Assembly: GCF_000765145.1 (NCBI RefSeq)
Contig: NZ_JMGA01000020.1
Coordinates: forward strand, 181,721 to 245,720
Direction: 5' to 3'
Length of the DNA: 64,000 nucleotides
DNA from: Desulfosporosinus sp. HMP52
GTDB taxonomy: Bacteria; Bacillota; Desulfitobacteriia; Desulfitobacteriales; Desulfitobacteriaceae
Each line of letters starts with the position of its first letter. Within the stretch, counting starts at the first letter, position 1. Positions 55,162-62,805 of this stretch are shown here, piece by piece. The notes under the pieces are model-generated. The model made no database searches. It saw only the letters and a list, made by a program, of their open reading frames with translations, and was not told the DNA's origin. The translations under genes and the position numbers were made by a program.

Positions 55162-55821
55162 ATGCCTACTCGCCAGAAATTTGATCATGAACTAGAAGAT
55201 CTGCGCCTAAAAATCTTAACCCTGGGAAAGATGGCCGAACAACAAATAGCACTTGCAGTCAATTCTTTAATGAACCAGGATCTAGAGTTAGCCAATTCCA
55301 TCGTCGTTAAAGATTTGGAACTAAATGATTTGCGAGCAGACATTGAAGAAACATGTATTCTCCTAATCGCAACTCAGCAGCCCTTTGCTCGTGATTTACG
55401 CAAACTTGTAGCTGGTTTCAAAATATCCATATACCTAGAAAGAATGGGAGACTTGGCTGTTGATCTAGCTAAAGTGTCCATCAGAATAGGTCAGGAAAAG
55501 CTAATCAAACCATTGGTGGACATTCCACGAATGAGTGGAATTGTGCAAGAAATGATTAGAATTGGTCTAAAAGCATACGTAGACGAGGATTGTGGCGCAG
55601 CTGCAGAGATGTCCTTAATGGATGATGAGATTGACAAGATTTATTCCGGTGTTTTTGGGGAACTAAAATCCATTATGATGGAAAACCCTAATAATGTGAC
55701 CCAGGCCAATTATCTGCTGTTTGCCAGCCGTTTCTTGGAACGTCTGGGAGATTATTGTACGAATATTGCCGAAGAGATTGTTTATATATGTAATGGTAAG
55801 AGGATGGATCTTAACGAATAG
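55162..55821 (+). CDS. phoU: PhoU phosphate-signalling regulator
   Basis: A 219-residue all-helical protein with two PhoU repeats. Metal-site motifs E-R-x-G-D are seen as YLERMGDLAVDLAK and FLERLGDYCTNIAEEI. PhoU links PstSCAB to the PhoR/PhoP system and lowers pho expression in phosphate plenty. ATG 55162 behind GGGAGGAGG. The gap from pstB holds a TATAAT at 55123-55128, so it may have an extra promoter. A strong terminator follows. Confidence 0.94.
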   Translation: MPTRQKFDHELEDLRLKILTLGKMAEQQIALAVNSLMNQDLELANSIVVKDLELNDLRADIEETCILLIATQQPFARDLRKLVAGFKISIYLERMGDLAVDLAKVSIRIGQEKLIKPLVDIPRMSGIVQEMIRIGLKAYVDEDCGAAAEMSLMDDEIDKIYSGVFGELKSIMMENPNNVTQANYLLFASRFLERLGDYCTNIAEEIVYICNGKRMDLNE

Positions 55822-55830
55822 AAAAAACAT

Positions 55831-55875
55831 AAAGATATCCCTATGGCAAAATTATTTAGCCATAGGGATATCTTT
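55831..55875 (+). terminator. terminator of the pst-phoU operon
   Basis: Perfect 17-base arms starting AAAGATATCCCTATGGC (55831-55847) and their complement (55859-55875), 11-base loop, with T-rich end. It lies ten bases after phoU. Confidence 0.92.
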
Positions 55876-55985
55876 ATATCCTATAGTTCCCATTGTGATT
55901 GAAACCACACTTAATAGATTGCATATTTGTTAAACTACCTCAGAAGGCTAAAAATACAAGCATAATCAATTCTGGGGGAATATAA

Positions 55986-56648
55986 ATGAAACAACCGGGG
56001 TTTATTATTGAACACTGCCGACAAAATTGTCCGAAAGCAACTCGAGAGTGGAGGGAGCTTTTAGAGGAATTACCATCAAATTTAGCGGCTTTGGATATTG
56101 AGGAAACTCTTCAAAAAAAGTTCGGACAGGTAAATCACCATCATCTGCTTAAAATATGTTTGGCTGGTTGTCCAAATGGCTGCTCCCGACCAGATATAAA
56201 AGACTTTAGCATTTCCGGATATGTCACTCCTCAAACTACAGATGCTCCCTGCATGGCCTGCCATGCTTGTGTTAGATCTTGCTTAGAAAATGCGATTACC
56301 ATAGAGAATAATGAAGTGGTTGTCATTGATAAATCGAAATGTCTCTCCTGTGGAAATTGCTTAAGTGTTTGCCCTTCGGGTACGTTAGCCGCAGGTGAAA
56401 GTGGTTGGAACTTACGCCTAGGTGGAAGAATGGGGCGACATCCCCGTTTTGCATCTTACATTAAACAAGCTAAAACAGATGATGAGGTAATTGCCTGGGT
56501 AATAGAGACTATTCTAGACTATATTAATAATGGAGGCCCCCAAGAAAGGTTCACCCATTTTGTTGAGCAGAAAATCCAGCTTAGTCTAGAGTTCGAGAGC
56601 GAGATGCCCTCTCGTGTATCCAGATTCGAAGATTTTCCATGTCCATAA
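55986..56648 (+). CDS. sulfite-reductase-like half domain fused to a 2[4Fe-4S] ferredoxin
   Basis: A 220-residue protein. N-terminal C11/C15 and C58-x3-C62-x3-C66 (KICLAGCPNGCSRPD) resemble the siroheme/4Fe-4S motif of nitrite/sulfite reductases, but the rest of such an enzyme is missing. A ferredoxin domain follows: C89-x2-C92-x2-C95-x3-C99 and C119-x2-C122-x2-C125-x3-C129, then a helical tail. It may be an electron carrier or a small sulfite-reductase-like protein; no catalytic claim is made. The start ATG 55986 has GGGGGAA upstream. Its 3' end overlaps the convergent Crp/Fnr gene by 68 bases. Confidence 0.75.
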   Translation: MKQPGFIIEHCRQNCPKATREWRELLEELPSNLAALDIEETLQKKFGQVNHHHLLKICLAGCPNGCSRPDIKDFSISGYVTPQTTDAPCMACHACVRSCLENAITIENNEVVVIDKSKCLSCGNCLSVCPSGTLAAGESGWNLRLGGRMGRHPRFASYIKQAKTDDEVIAWVIETILDYINNGGPQERFTHFVEQKIQLSLEFESEMPSRVSRFEDFPCP

Positions 56649-57297
56649 TTGTTATGTTTTTTTTCTTTATCTCAATGATTTTTACTTCTTTTAATTCCGT
56701 TAAGATCCGACTGACAGATTCACGAGCCAAACTGCACATGCCAGCAAGTTCGGTGGCAGATAGAGGTATGGTAATCATAACTCCGCTCTTGGTTTTTTGA
56801 CCGTGTACATGGGCAAGAGCAAAAAGCTTTGCAGCCAGGCGCAGGCGAGCATCCCCTAGGGACAGATTTCTAATTTGTCGGTAGGAACGCCGCAAATCAA
56901 GAGCAAGATCCTCATACAATAACCAAATTAATGATGGATTACTCTCGATAAAACGCATAAATGTTAGCCGGTCAATTGTCAATACCTCTGTCTCCTCTAT
57001 GCAAAGAGCTGAATGAGGGTAAGGTTTACCGTCGAGAATAATTTCCGGAAAAAATGCTGGAGCATTAAGTACCCGAATTATTTTTTCGGTATATTCACTC
57101 ATTAAATAGAGTCTAACTCGACCATTAATTAGAAAGTAAAGAGTAGTACCTTCATCTCCTGAAAAATAGAGATATTGTTTAGAGGCATAACGTCGGATTC
57201 TTCCATGAGTGAGACAAAAATTAATAAATTCAGGTGTCATTTTACCCGAAAAGAATTCTTTAGATAAAAGATCCTGTAGTTGTTGATCGTTGATCAT
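56581..57297 (-). CDS. Crp/Fnr-family transcription regulator
   Basis: A 238-residue regulator: cyclic-nucleotide-type beta-roll (about 25-115, including YFSGDEGTTLYFLINGRVRL), dimer helix (about 120-150) and C-terminal winged helix with recognition segment LAGMCSLARESVSRILTEL. It lacks the N-terminal Cys cluster of FNR, so it is not an obvious 4Fe-4S oxygen sensor; CprK-like effector binding is possible. ATG 57297 is preferred to the in-frame ATG at 57327 because a GGTGATAAG/GAGG site lies just before it. It overlaps the 55986 gene convergently, and may regulate it. Confidence 0.85.
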   Translation of the reverse strand: MINDQQLQDLLSKEFFSGKMTPEFINFCLTHGRIRRYASKQYLYFSGDEGTTLYFLINGRVRLYLMSEYTEKIIRVLNAPAFFPEIILDGKPYPHSALCIEETEVLTIDRLTFMRFIESNPSLIWLLYEDLALDLRRSYRQIRNLSLGDARLRLAAKLFALAHVHGQKTKSGVMITIPLSATELAGMCSLARESVSRILTELKEVKIIEIKKKNITIMDMENLRIWIHERASRSRTLD

Positions 57298-57484
57298 CTT
57301 ATCACCAAACCTCATAAAAATTATCATTCAGGTACATTATAACATTAACAATCGTGATTTTAATATTTCTTGAAAAGTATTACATGCTTACACTATTTTA
57401 CAAAAGGAATATGGGATATCCGTTTTTCTAGTAGGGAAAGCTAATTTTAAGCTTCGATTGACTTATTGGAAAGGATGGATGCTA

Positions 57485-57613
57485 ATGGGAGCACGTAAAA
57501 AAGTATCAAGAGCCAAAGCATCAGTTACAGTTAGAGATCCTCATTATCAAGAGTATGACACGCATAAAGAACGAAATATTCAACAGCCATTGCCCACAAA
57601 AAACTCGTTTTAA
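57485..57613 (+). CDS. small basic protein, 42 residues, unknown
   Basis: ATG 57485 with GGAAAGGA about ten bases upstream opens a 42-codon frame ending TAA at 57611-57613. The product begins MGARKKVSRAKASVTV, is strongly basic at the N-terminus, then polar (DPHYQEYDTHKERNIQQ). A second in-frame ATG at 57479 is too close to the ribosome site. Its own terminator follows at 57631, which supports a real short gene. No family is recognised; small spore- or stress-related proteins look similar in size and charge. Confidence 0.55.
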   Translation: MGARKKVSRAKASVTVRDPHYQEYDTHKERNIQQPLPTKNSF

Positions 57614-57630
57614 TGAATAAAAATCAGGAG

Positions 57631-57660
57631 AGGAGTAGGTGTTAGAACCTACTCCTTTTG
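57631..57660 (+). terminator. terminator after the small basic-protein gene
   Basis: AGGAGTAGGT (57631-57640) pairs perfectly with ACCTACTCCT (57647-57656), followed by TTTG. Confidence 0.85.
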
Positions 57661-58305
57661 CTATAACATTTGATAATGTTTCGATTCGAAATAATGTTGA
57701 TCGTAAAGAAGGAAATATCTTTTATTAGTCGAATTATCAGAATAACAAAAATATTTGCATATCCGAATATCCGGAGCATAAGATAAATAATCATTCTAAA
57801 CAAACGAGGGCTTAGTGGGAATGGTTATTGGAGAAGTAAAAGGAAATATTTGCTATATGATTTCTTAATTATGGCCATATTGACTTATTCAACGCTCAAT
57901 GCTAGTCTTATTTTGTGAGAAGAATAGAATAGATTGTGCATTTTGTTACTTTGATTTCTAGTAATTGGCTTTATTGTAAATCTATTAATTTTGGATATGT
58001 GAAACAAATCTTATGTAGTGAGCTGTATCTAGGATTTTGCTGGGAACTCTGCTTAGCTTTCAGTCTAGTCAGAGTCATAATATTGTGTTTGGAAAATAAA
58101 TTCCTTCTCACGCTTTATAGGGGGTGTTATGAAAAGAGTTACAGTTGTGGTGTCTACTGGAGAAGGGCTTTATGAACCAGAGACGAAGTTATCCTATTAT
58201 GATGCTCTTTACCTCGTCGATTAAGGAATCTGTCGGTCTTAAGGTGTTATTATCAAAAGTCATATTCTCAAAGGATTAATTTTGTTGCAGTAAGGGGGAA
58301 ACAGT
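57661..58305. other. intergenic region before etfB, mostly AT-rich
   Basis: About 645 bases between the small-gene terminator and etfB. It holds the possible 31-codon ORF at 58129. An open frame at 57936-58175 has no ribosome site and unlikely composition, and is not called. Promoter elements for etfB are expected here but none is certain. Confidence 0.45.
58129..58224 (+). CDS. possible small protein or leader peptide, 31 residues
   Basis: ATG 58129 lies behind AGGGGGTG and opens 31 codons to TAA at 58222-58224; product begins MKRVTVVVSTGEGLYEPETK and ends SYYDALYLVD. The first part resembles the beta-loop start of an alpha/beta protein, so it may be a leftover of a longer gene or a leader peptide. 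It sits 81 bases before etfB in the same direction. Coding status is unproven. Confidence 0.35.
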   Translation: MKRVTVVVSTGEGLYEPETKLSYYDALYLVD

Positions 58306-59073
58306 GTGAATATTGTCGTTTTTATCAAACAAACATTCGATACTGAGGCTAAAATCGTACTAGATGCTAGCGGTAAAATCGATGCCAATGGGGTTAACTT
58401 AATTATTAACCCTTACGATGAATATGCCATTGAAGAAGGGATCAGACTCAAGGAGAAGCACGGCGGCGAAGTGACCGTTGTAAGTATGGGTGGTTCACGT
58501 GCTCAAGAAGCAGTCCGTACTGCTTTGGCAATGGGTGCAGACAAAGGCGTATTGGTAAGCGATCCTGGACTAGAGAATACCGACGAATTCGGCAGAGCTC
58601 AAATATTAGCTAAGGTTGTTGCCGATATTCCTCATGATATAATTTTAGCCGGACGTATTGCTATTGATGATGGTGCAAGTCAAATTGCTGTTCGTTTAGC
58701 AGAGGCGTTAAGCATCCCTTCAGTCAGCAGTGTTATTAAATTAGAAGTTGCCGGAACTCAAGCAACTGCTACTCGTGAAATTGACGGCGGGACTGAATTA
58801 ATCGAAGTTAGCTTCCCTGCAGTATTTACAGCCCAAAAAGGTTTAAATGATCCTCGCTATCCATCCGTAGCCGGTATCATGAAAGCTAAGAAGAAACCAT
58901 TAAAAAGCTTAACCCTTGCAGATCTTGGTTTTGGCGCTGGAGATTTGAAAATGGTTATTAATCAATATAGTTTACCTACACCTCGTAAAGCAGGGCGCAA
59001 AATTGATGGTGAACCTGCACAAGCTGCCAGTGAATTAGCAAAACTCTTGCGTGAAGAAGCTAAGGTTCTGTAA
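58306..59073 (+). CDS. etfB: electron transfer flavoprotein beta subunit (second set)
   Basis: A 255-residue EtfB distinct from the FixA at 32417. Seen: VVFIKQTFDTEAKIVLD, NPYDEYAIEEGIRLKE, VSMGGSRAQEAVRTALAMGADKG, LAGRIAIDDGASQIAVRLAE. The A-I-D-D-G-A-S-Q segment replaces the bifurcation-type D-G-D-T-A-Q, suggesting a non-bifurcating Etf that binds AMP (inference). GTG 58306 behind AAGGGGG. etfA follows after 13 bases and a membrane oxidoreductase after that. Confidence 0.94.
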   Translation: MNIVVFIKQTFDTEAKIVLDASGKIDANGVNLIINPYDEYAIEEGIRLKEKHGGEVTVVSMGGSRAQEAVRTALAMGADKGVLVSDPGLENTDEFGRAQILAKVVADIPHDIILAGRIAIDDGASQIAVRLAEALSIPSVSSVIKLEVAGTQATATREIDGGTELIEVSFPAVFTAQKGLNDPRYPSVAGIMKAKKKPLKSLTLADLGFGAGDLKMVINQYSLPTPRKAGRKIDGEPAQAASELAKLLREEAKVL

Positions 59074-59086
59074 AGGAGGAATTAAA

Positions 59087-60076
59087 ATGGCTAAAGGAAT
59101 TATGATTATTGTTGAACAACGCAATCTACAAATTCGTAAAGTTTCGTTAGAACTACTTAGTGAAGCCCGTAAAATCGCAGACCAAACTGGTGAGTCAGTA
59201 GTAGCTGTTGTGCTTGGTCAAGGCATTGATGAACTTGCGCCAACTCTTGCCGCTAGCGGTGCTGACAAAGTTATCGTCATCGATGATGCTAAGTTAGCAG
59301 AATACTCTACAGGTGCCTATACCTCTGTGCTCAATAAGATCATTCGTAAAGAAGAACCACAGGCTGTTTTACTCGGAAATACTGCTGCAGGAAAAGATCT
59401 TGCTCCACGCTTGGCCCAACGTCTTGGAGTTGGTCTAGCATCCGACTGCACCGGCATGGAAATTGACTCCGCTAACTTCTTAACATTTAAACGACCAATT
59501 TATGCCGGTAAGGCATTTGCCCATCTCACTTCCAATGTTCGCCCAATTATGGCTACTATTCGTCCTAATACCTTCCCTGTAACACCTCCGGATGCTGCTC
59601 GTCAGGCTGAAGTTGTTAAAGAAGTTGCTGATATTGATGCAGCTGATCTAACAGCAATTCTTAAGGAAGTTGCTGTGGCAGCTTCGAAACGCCCAGAGCT
59701 TACAGAGGCTAACATCATCGTATCTGGTGGACGGGGTATGAAAGGCCCAGAAAATTACAGCATTCTCGAAGACTTGGCTGATGTAATTGGTGCGGCTGTA
59801 GGAGCTTCACGTGCTGCTGTAGATTCAGGCTGGAAAGAGCATAAATACCAAGTTGGACAGACTGGAAAAACAGTTGCCCCAACTCTTTATATTGCTTGCG
59901 GAATATCCGGAGCAATCCAACACTTAGCAGGTATGGGTTCTTCAAAATTCATTGTGGCCATCAACAAAGATCCGGAAGCTAACATCTTTAATGTTGCTGA
60001 CTATGGCATTGTTGGAGACCTCTTTGAAATAGTCCCCTTGCTAACTGAAGAGTTTAAAAAGCTTGTCAACGAATAA
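59087..60076 (+). CDS. etfA: electron transfer flavoprotein alpha subunit (second set)
   Basis: A 329-residue EtfA with no added ferredoxin domain. N-terminal half binds the partner; the C-terminal FAD domain has SGGRGMKGPENY, GASRAAVDSGW, VGQTGKTVAPTLYIACGISGAIQHLAGM and KDPEANIFNVADYGIVGD. ATG 59087 lies eight bases from AAAGGAGG; an in-frame start at 59051 would overlap etfB and precede that site, so it is rejected. A hairpin at 60097 separates it from the membrane oxidoreductase gene. Confidence 0.95.
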   Translation: MAKGIMIIVEQRNLQIRKVSLELLSEARKIADQTGESVVAVVLGQGIDELAPTLAASGADKVIVIDDAKLAEYSTGAYTSVLNKIIRKEEPQAVLLGNTAAGKDLAPRLAQRLGVGLASDCTGMEIDSANFLTFKRPIYAGKAFAHLTSNVRPIMATIRPNTFPVTPPDAARQAEVVKEVADIDAADLTAILKEVAVAASKRPELTEANIIVSGGRGMKGPENYSILEDLADVIGAAVGASRAAVDSGWKEHKYQVGQTGKTVAPTLYIACGISGAIQHLAGMGSSKFIVAINKDPEANIFNVADYGIVGDLFEIVPLLTEEFKKLVNE

Positions 60077-60096
60077 TTGAATATGACTACTTAAGT

Positions 60097-60118
60097 GAAG
60101 CGCCTAACAAGGCGCTTC
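60097..60118 (+). repeat. hairpin between etfA and the membrane oxidoreductase gene
   Basis: Perfect GAAGCGCC / GGCGCTTC arms with a six-base loop, extended by flanking CTTAAG/CTTAATAAG pairing. No T-run follows, so a role in processing or stability of the upstream mRNA is more likely than full termination. Confidence 0.6.
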
Positions 60119-60142
60119 CTTAATAAGTAAGGAGAGGAAAGA

Positions 60143-62185
60143 ATGGCAACACGTGAAGTGTACTGGAATATTGAAGGACATCATTGGCTTTACTTATTCT
60201 TTATCATTGCACTTGCTATCTTTGCTTATGGAGTCTATAAGCGGGTTAAGCTTTGGAAATTAGGTCAGCCCGAAAATCGTTGGAAAGAGATTTGGCCGGG
60301 GATCAAAGATGTACTTGTTTATACCTTCGCTCATAAACGGATTTTCAAAGACAGTTTCCCGGGGATGATGCATGCAGGTATATTCTACGGATTTCTTTTC
60401 TTAGCTTTTGCAACTGCCATAATCACTCTGAAAGCAGATTTCTCCATTGATTTTTTCCATGGTTGGTTATATCTATTTATTAAGGTTACTGCCAACTTAT
60501 TCGGACTCGCTGCCTTAATAGGCATAATCGTCGCTGCTTACCGAAGATATATTCAGCGACCGGATCGTTTGGATAATAAGGCGGATGATGGTATCACCCT
60601 GGCTTTATTATTTGCAATCCTGTTGACAGGGTTCATCATTCAGGGAGCACGTATTGCAGTATTGCCAGATCCTTGGGCCGCCTATGCATTTGTCGGGCAA
60701 TGGATGTCTATTCCAATCCAAGGATTGCTCAATGAAGCGCAAATCTTGTCCTTGCACGTCTTCCTTTGGTGGTTCCATCTTTTCCTTGCCATGGCTTTCA
60801 TAGCATATTTCCCCTATTCCAAGCTATTCCACGTCTTACTCGGCCCGCTTAATCAGTTCTTCCGCAATCGAGGACCCATAGGTATTCCTGAGCCAATAGA
60901 CTTTGAAGATGAAAGCTTGGAAACCTTTGGAAAAAGCCAACTGCGCGAGTTTTCCTGGAAGACATTATTTAATACAGATGTTTGTTTGCGTTGTGGACGT
61001 TGCCAGGATAACTGTCCTGCCTACTTAAGCGGCAAGCATTTAAATCCAAAAGGAATTATTCAGGATATGCGAGTTCTTATGGAGGAAATGGGCGAGGCAC
61101 TCCAAGCTAAGAGTAAAGTATTAGTGCAAGCTGCTGATCAAGAAGCTGCTGCGGCAAGCGAAGCTGAAGAGATTGAAGAATGGACTGGTCGGGCGCTAAT
61201 CGGTGAAGTTATTCCTGAAGAAGACTTGTGGGCTTGTACTACCTGTCGATCTTGTGAACAGCAATGTCCTGTATTCATAGAGCACGTCGACAAAACCATT
61301 GATATGCGTCGGAATCTCGTACTCATGGAGACACGCTTCCCGGCTGAAGCTCAATTGGCTTTTCGCAATATGGAGAATAACGGAAACCCTTGGGGCATCG
61401 GTTGGACTACTCGGGCGGATTATCTTACAGGGCTTGGAGTTAAAACTTACGAAGAAGATCCCAACGCTGAGTATCTGTATTGGCCTGGTTGCTCTGGAGC
61501 ATTCGATGCTCGTAATCAAAGAGTTTCTGCTGCCCTTGTTAAGTTGTTACAAGCTGCAGGCGTTCACTTTGCAATACTGGGAAATGAAGAGAAGTGCTGT
61601 GGTGACTCCGCTCGTAAGTTAGGAAACGAATATTTATTCTATTCATTAGCCACAGAGAACATTGAAGTTATGAAGGGCTATGGAGTGAAGAAAATTATTA
61701 CCCAATGTCCACACTGTTACAACTTCTTGAAGAACGAATACCCACAACTTGGCGGAGACTTCGAAGTGATTCACCATACAGTATTCCTCTTAGATCTAGT
61801 CAAGTCCGGCAAACTTAAGCTAACAAACTCGGATAGAAAATCGGTTACCTACCACGATTCTTGTTACCTCGGTCGGTATAATGAGATCTATGAACAGCCT
61901 CGCGAACTGCTTAAGGCAGTAGGCTTAAGTCTTAGAGAGATGTCACACACCGGTGAGAAGAGTTTCTGTTGTGGTGCTGGTGGAGGCCGTATGTGGCTCG
62001 AAGAGCATGAAGGTCAAAGAATTAATGAAATGCGGACGGATGAAGCTATTGCAGTTAAATCGGATTATGTTGGTACTGCCTGCCCCTTCTGTCTAACCAT
62101 GATTAATGATGGTATAGCGGCCCGTGAAGTTGGAGAAAAGCTAAAGGCATTAGATGTAGCTGAAATACTGGAAAAAGTCCTATAA
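60143..62185 (+). CDS. membrane-bound heterodisulfide-reductase-like Fe-S oxidoreductase (Etf:menaquinone oxidoreductase candidate)
   Basis: A 680-residue protein. About six membrane helices in the first 230 residues resemble the NarI-type heme-b membrane domain (conserved His in FAHKR, MMHAG and SLHVFLWWFHLFLAM). A ferredoxin-like part has CLRCGRCQDNCP and CTTCRSCEQQCP. Two CCG domains follow: YWPGCSGAF with KCCGDSARK, and HDSCYLGRYNEIY with FCCGAGGGRMW. This matches EMO-type proteins that pass electrons from EtfAB to menaquinone in fatty-acid- or aromatic-degrading anaerobes; HdrD/DsrK are relatives. ATG 60143 behind AAGGAGAGG. Downstream of etfBA. Confidence 0.88.
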   Translation: MATREVYWNIEGHHWLYLFFIIALAIFAYGVYKRVKLWKLGQPENRWKEIWPGIKDVLVYTFAHKRIFKDSFPGMMHAGIFYGFLFLAFATAIITLKADFSIDFFHGWLYLFIKVTANLFGLAALIGIIVAAYRRYIQRPDRLDNKADDGITLALLFAILLTGFIIQGARIAVLPDPWAAYAFVGQWMSIPIQGLLNEAQILSLHVFLWWFHLFLAMAFIAYFPYSKLFHVLLGPLNQFFRNRGPIGIPEPIDFEDESLETFGKSQLREFSWKTLFNTDVCLRCGRCQDNCPAYLSGKHLNPKGIIQDMRVLMEEMGEALQAKSKVLVQAADQEAAAASEAEEIEEWTGRALIGEVIPEEDLWACTTCRSCEQQCPVFIEHVDKTIDMRRNLVLMETRFPAEAQLAFRNMENNGNPWGIGWTTRADYLTGLGVKTYEEDPNAEYLYWPGCSGAFDARNQRVSAALVKLLQAAGVHFAILGNEEKCCGDSARKLGNEYLFYSLATENIEVMKGYGVKKIITQCPHCYNFLKNEYPQLGGDFEVIHHTVFLLDLVKSGKLKLTNSDRKSVTYHDSCYLGRYNEIYEQPRELLKAVGLSLREMSHTGEKSFCCGAGGGRMWLEEHEGQRINEMRTDEAIAVKSDYVGTACPFCLTMINDGIAAREVGEKLKALDVAEILEKVL

Positions 62186-62273
62186 TTTTGTCTCAAATAT
62201 TCAGAATAATTTTAATAGTACAATGAAATTTAAATAATTAAACAAAATAAAAAATTTAATTAAGACTAAATAT

Positions 62274-62309
62274 AAAAAACCAACTGAACTAAAAATCAGT
62301 TGGTTTTTT
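62274..62309 (+). terminator. terminator of the etf operon
   Basis: AAAAAACCAACTGA (62274-62287) pairs with TCAGTTGGTTTTTT (62296-62309), loop of eight bases. It can act on both strands. Confidence 0.92.
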
Positions 62310-62805
62310 AATATAACATTAAACCACAAAGAATACAATTGGTTGAAGAAGTATTTTAAGCTTAGGAGAAACAGACCCAGTGTCAAATCTTCTAGTATAC
62401 TGTTATTTAATCCCTGATATGCCCAAAACTCTTCAATACCTGCTACCATGGCTCTTGATATTACTAGGGGAAAACCACTAGCTGGAAAGAGCTAATTTAT
62501 TGGAACAGATCATAAATAGATGATAATGAAAGATAGAATTTGAAATATACACTTTATTATGAATTTATACCCGAAAACTTTATGCCAAATTGTTGCAAGT
62601 TTTTTTCTTTTTAGGGAATCATAAATTCTAGTTACGTAATCAGAAGATATTACCATCTCAAGGCAAATACTATGCTGATAAGTAAAACTTTGTAAAAAGT
62701 ACTCCAATGTAAAGCAGGGATTTTCCATTGTCTACAGAATAGACATTTCAAAGAAGCAATAATTTTAATTAAAGTACTTCAAGGTAACATGAGGAGGGAA
62801 TTAGT
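62310..62805. other. intergenic region before gap
   Basis: About 500 AT-rich bases. Reverse-strand frames at 62201-62449 and 62510-62728 lack ribosome sites and look spurious. The promoter of gap should be in the last 150 bases, but no clear boxes are seen. Confidence 0.45.

Noticed and set aside
57936..58175. 79-codon forward frame before etfB
   Set aside because: No ribosome site before its ATG, and the composition (Cys/Leu/Tyr-rich) is unlike nearby genes; the shorter 58129 frame has a better start.
62201..62449. 82-codon reverse frame over the etf terminator
   Set aside because: It runs through the terminator hairpin and has a Phe/Leu-rich AT-driven composition; considered as a transposase remnant but nothing supports that.
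62510..62728. 72-codon reverse frame between the etf terminator and gap
   Set aside because: No ribosome site upstream of its ATG and biased by AT-rich DNA; no recognisable motif.
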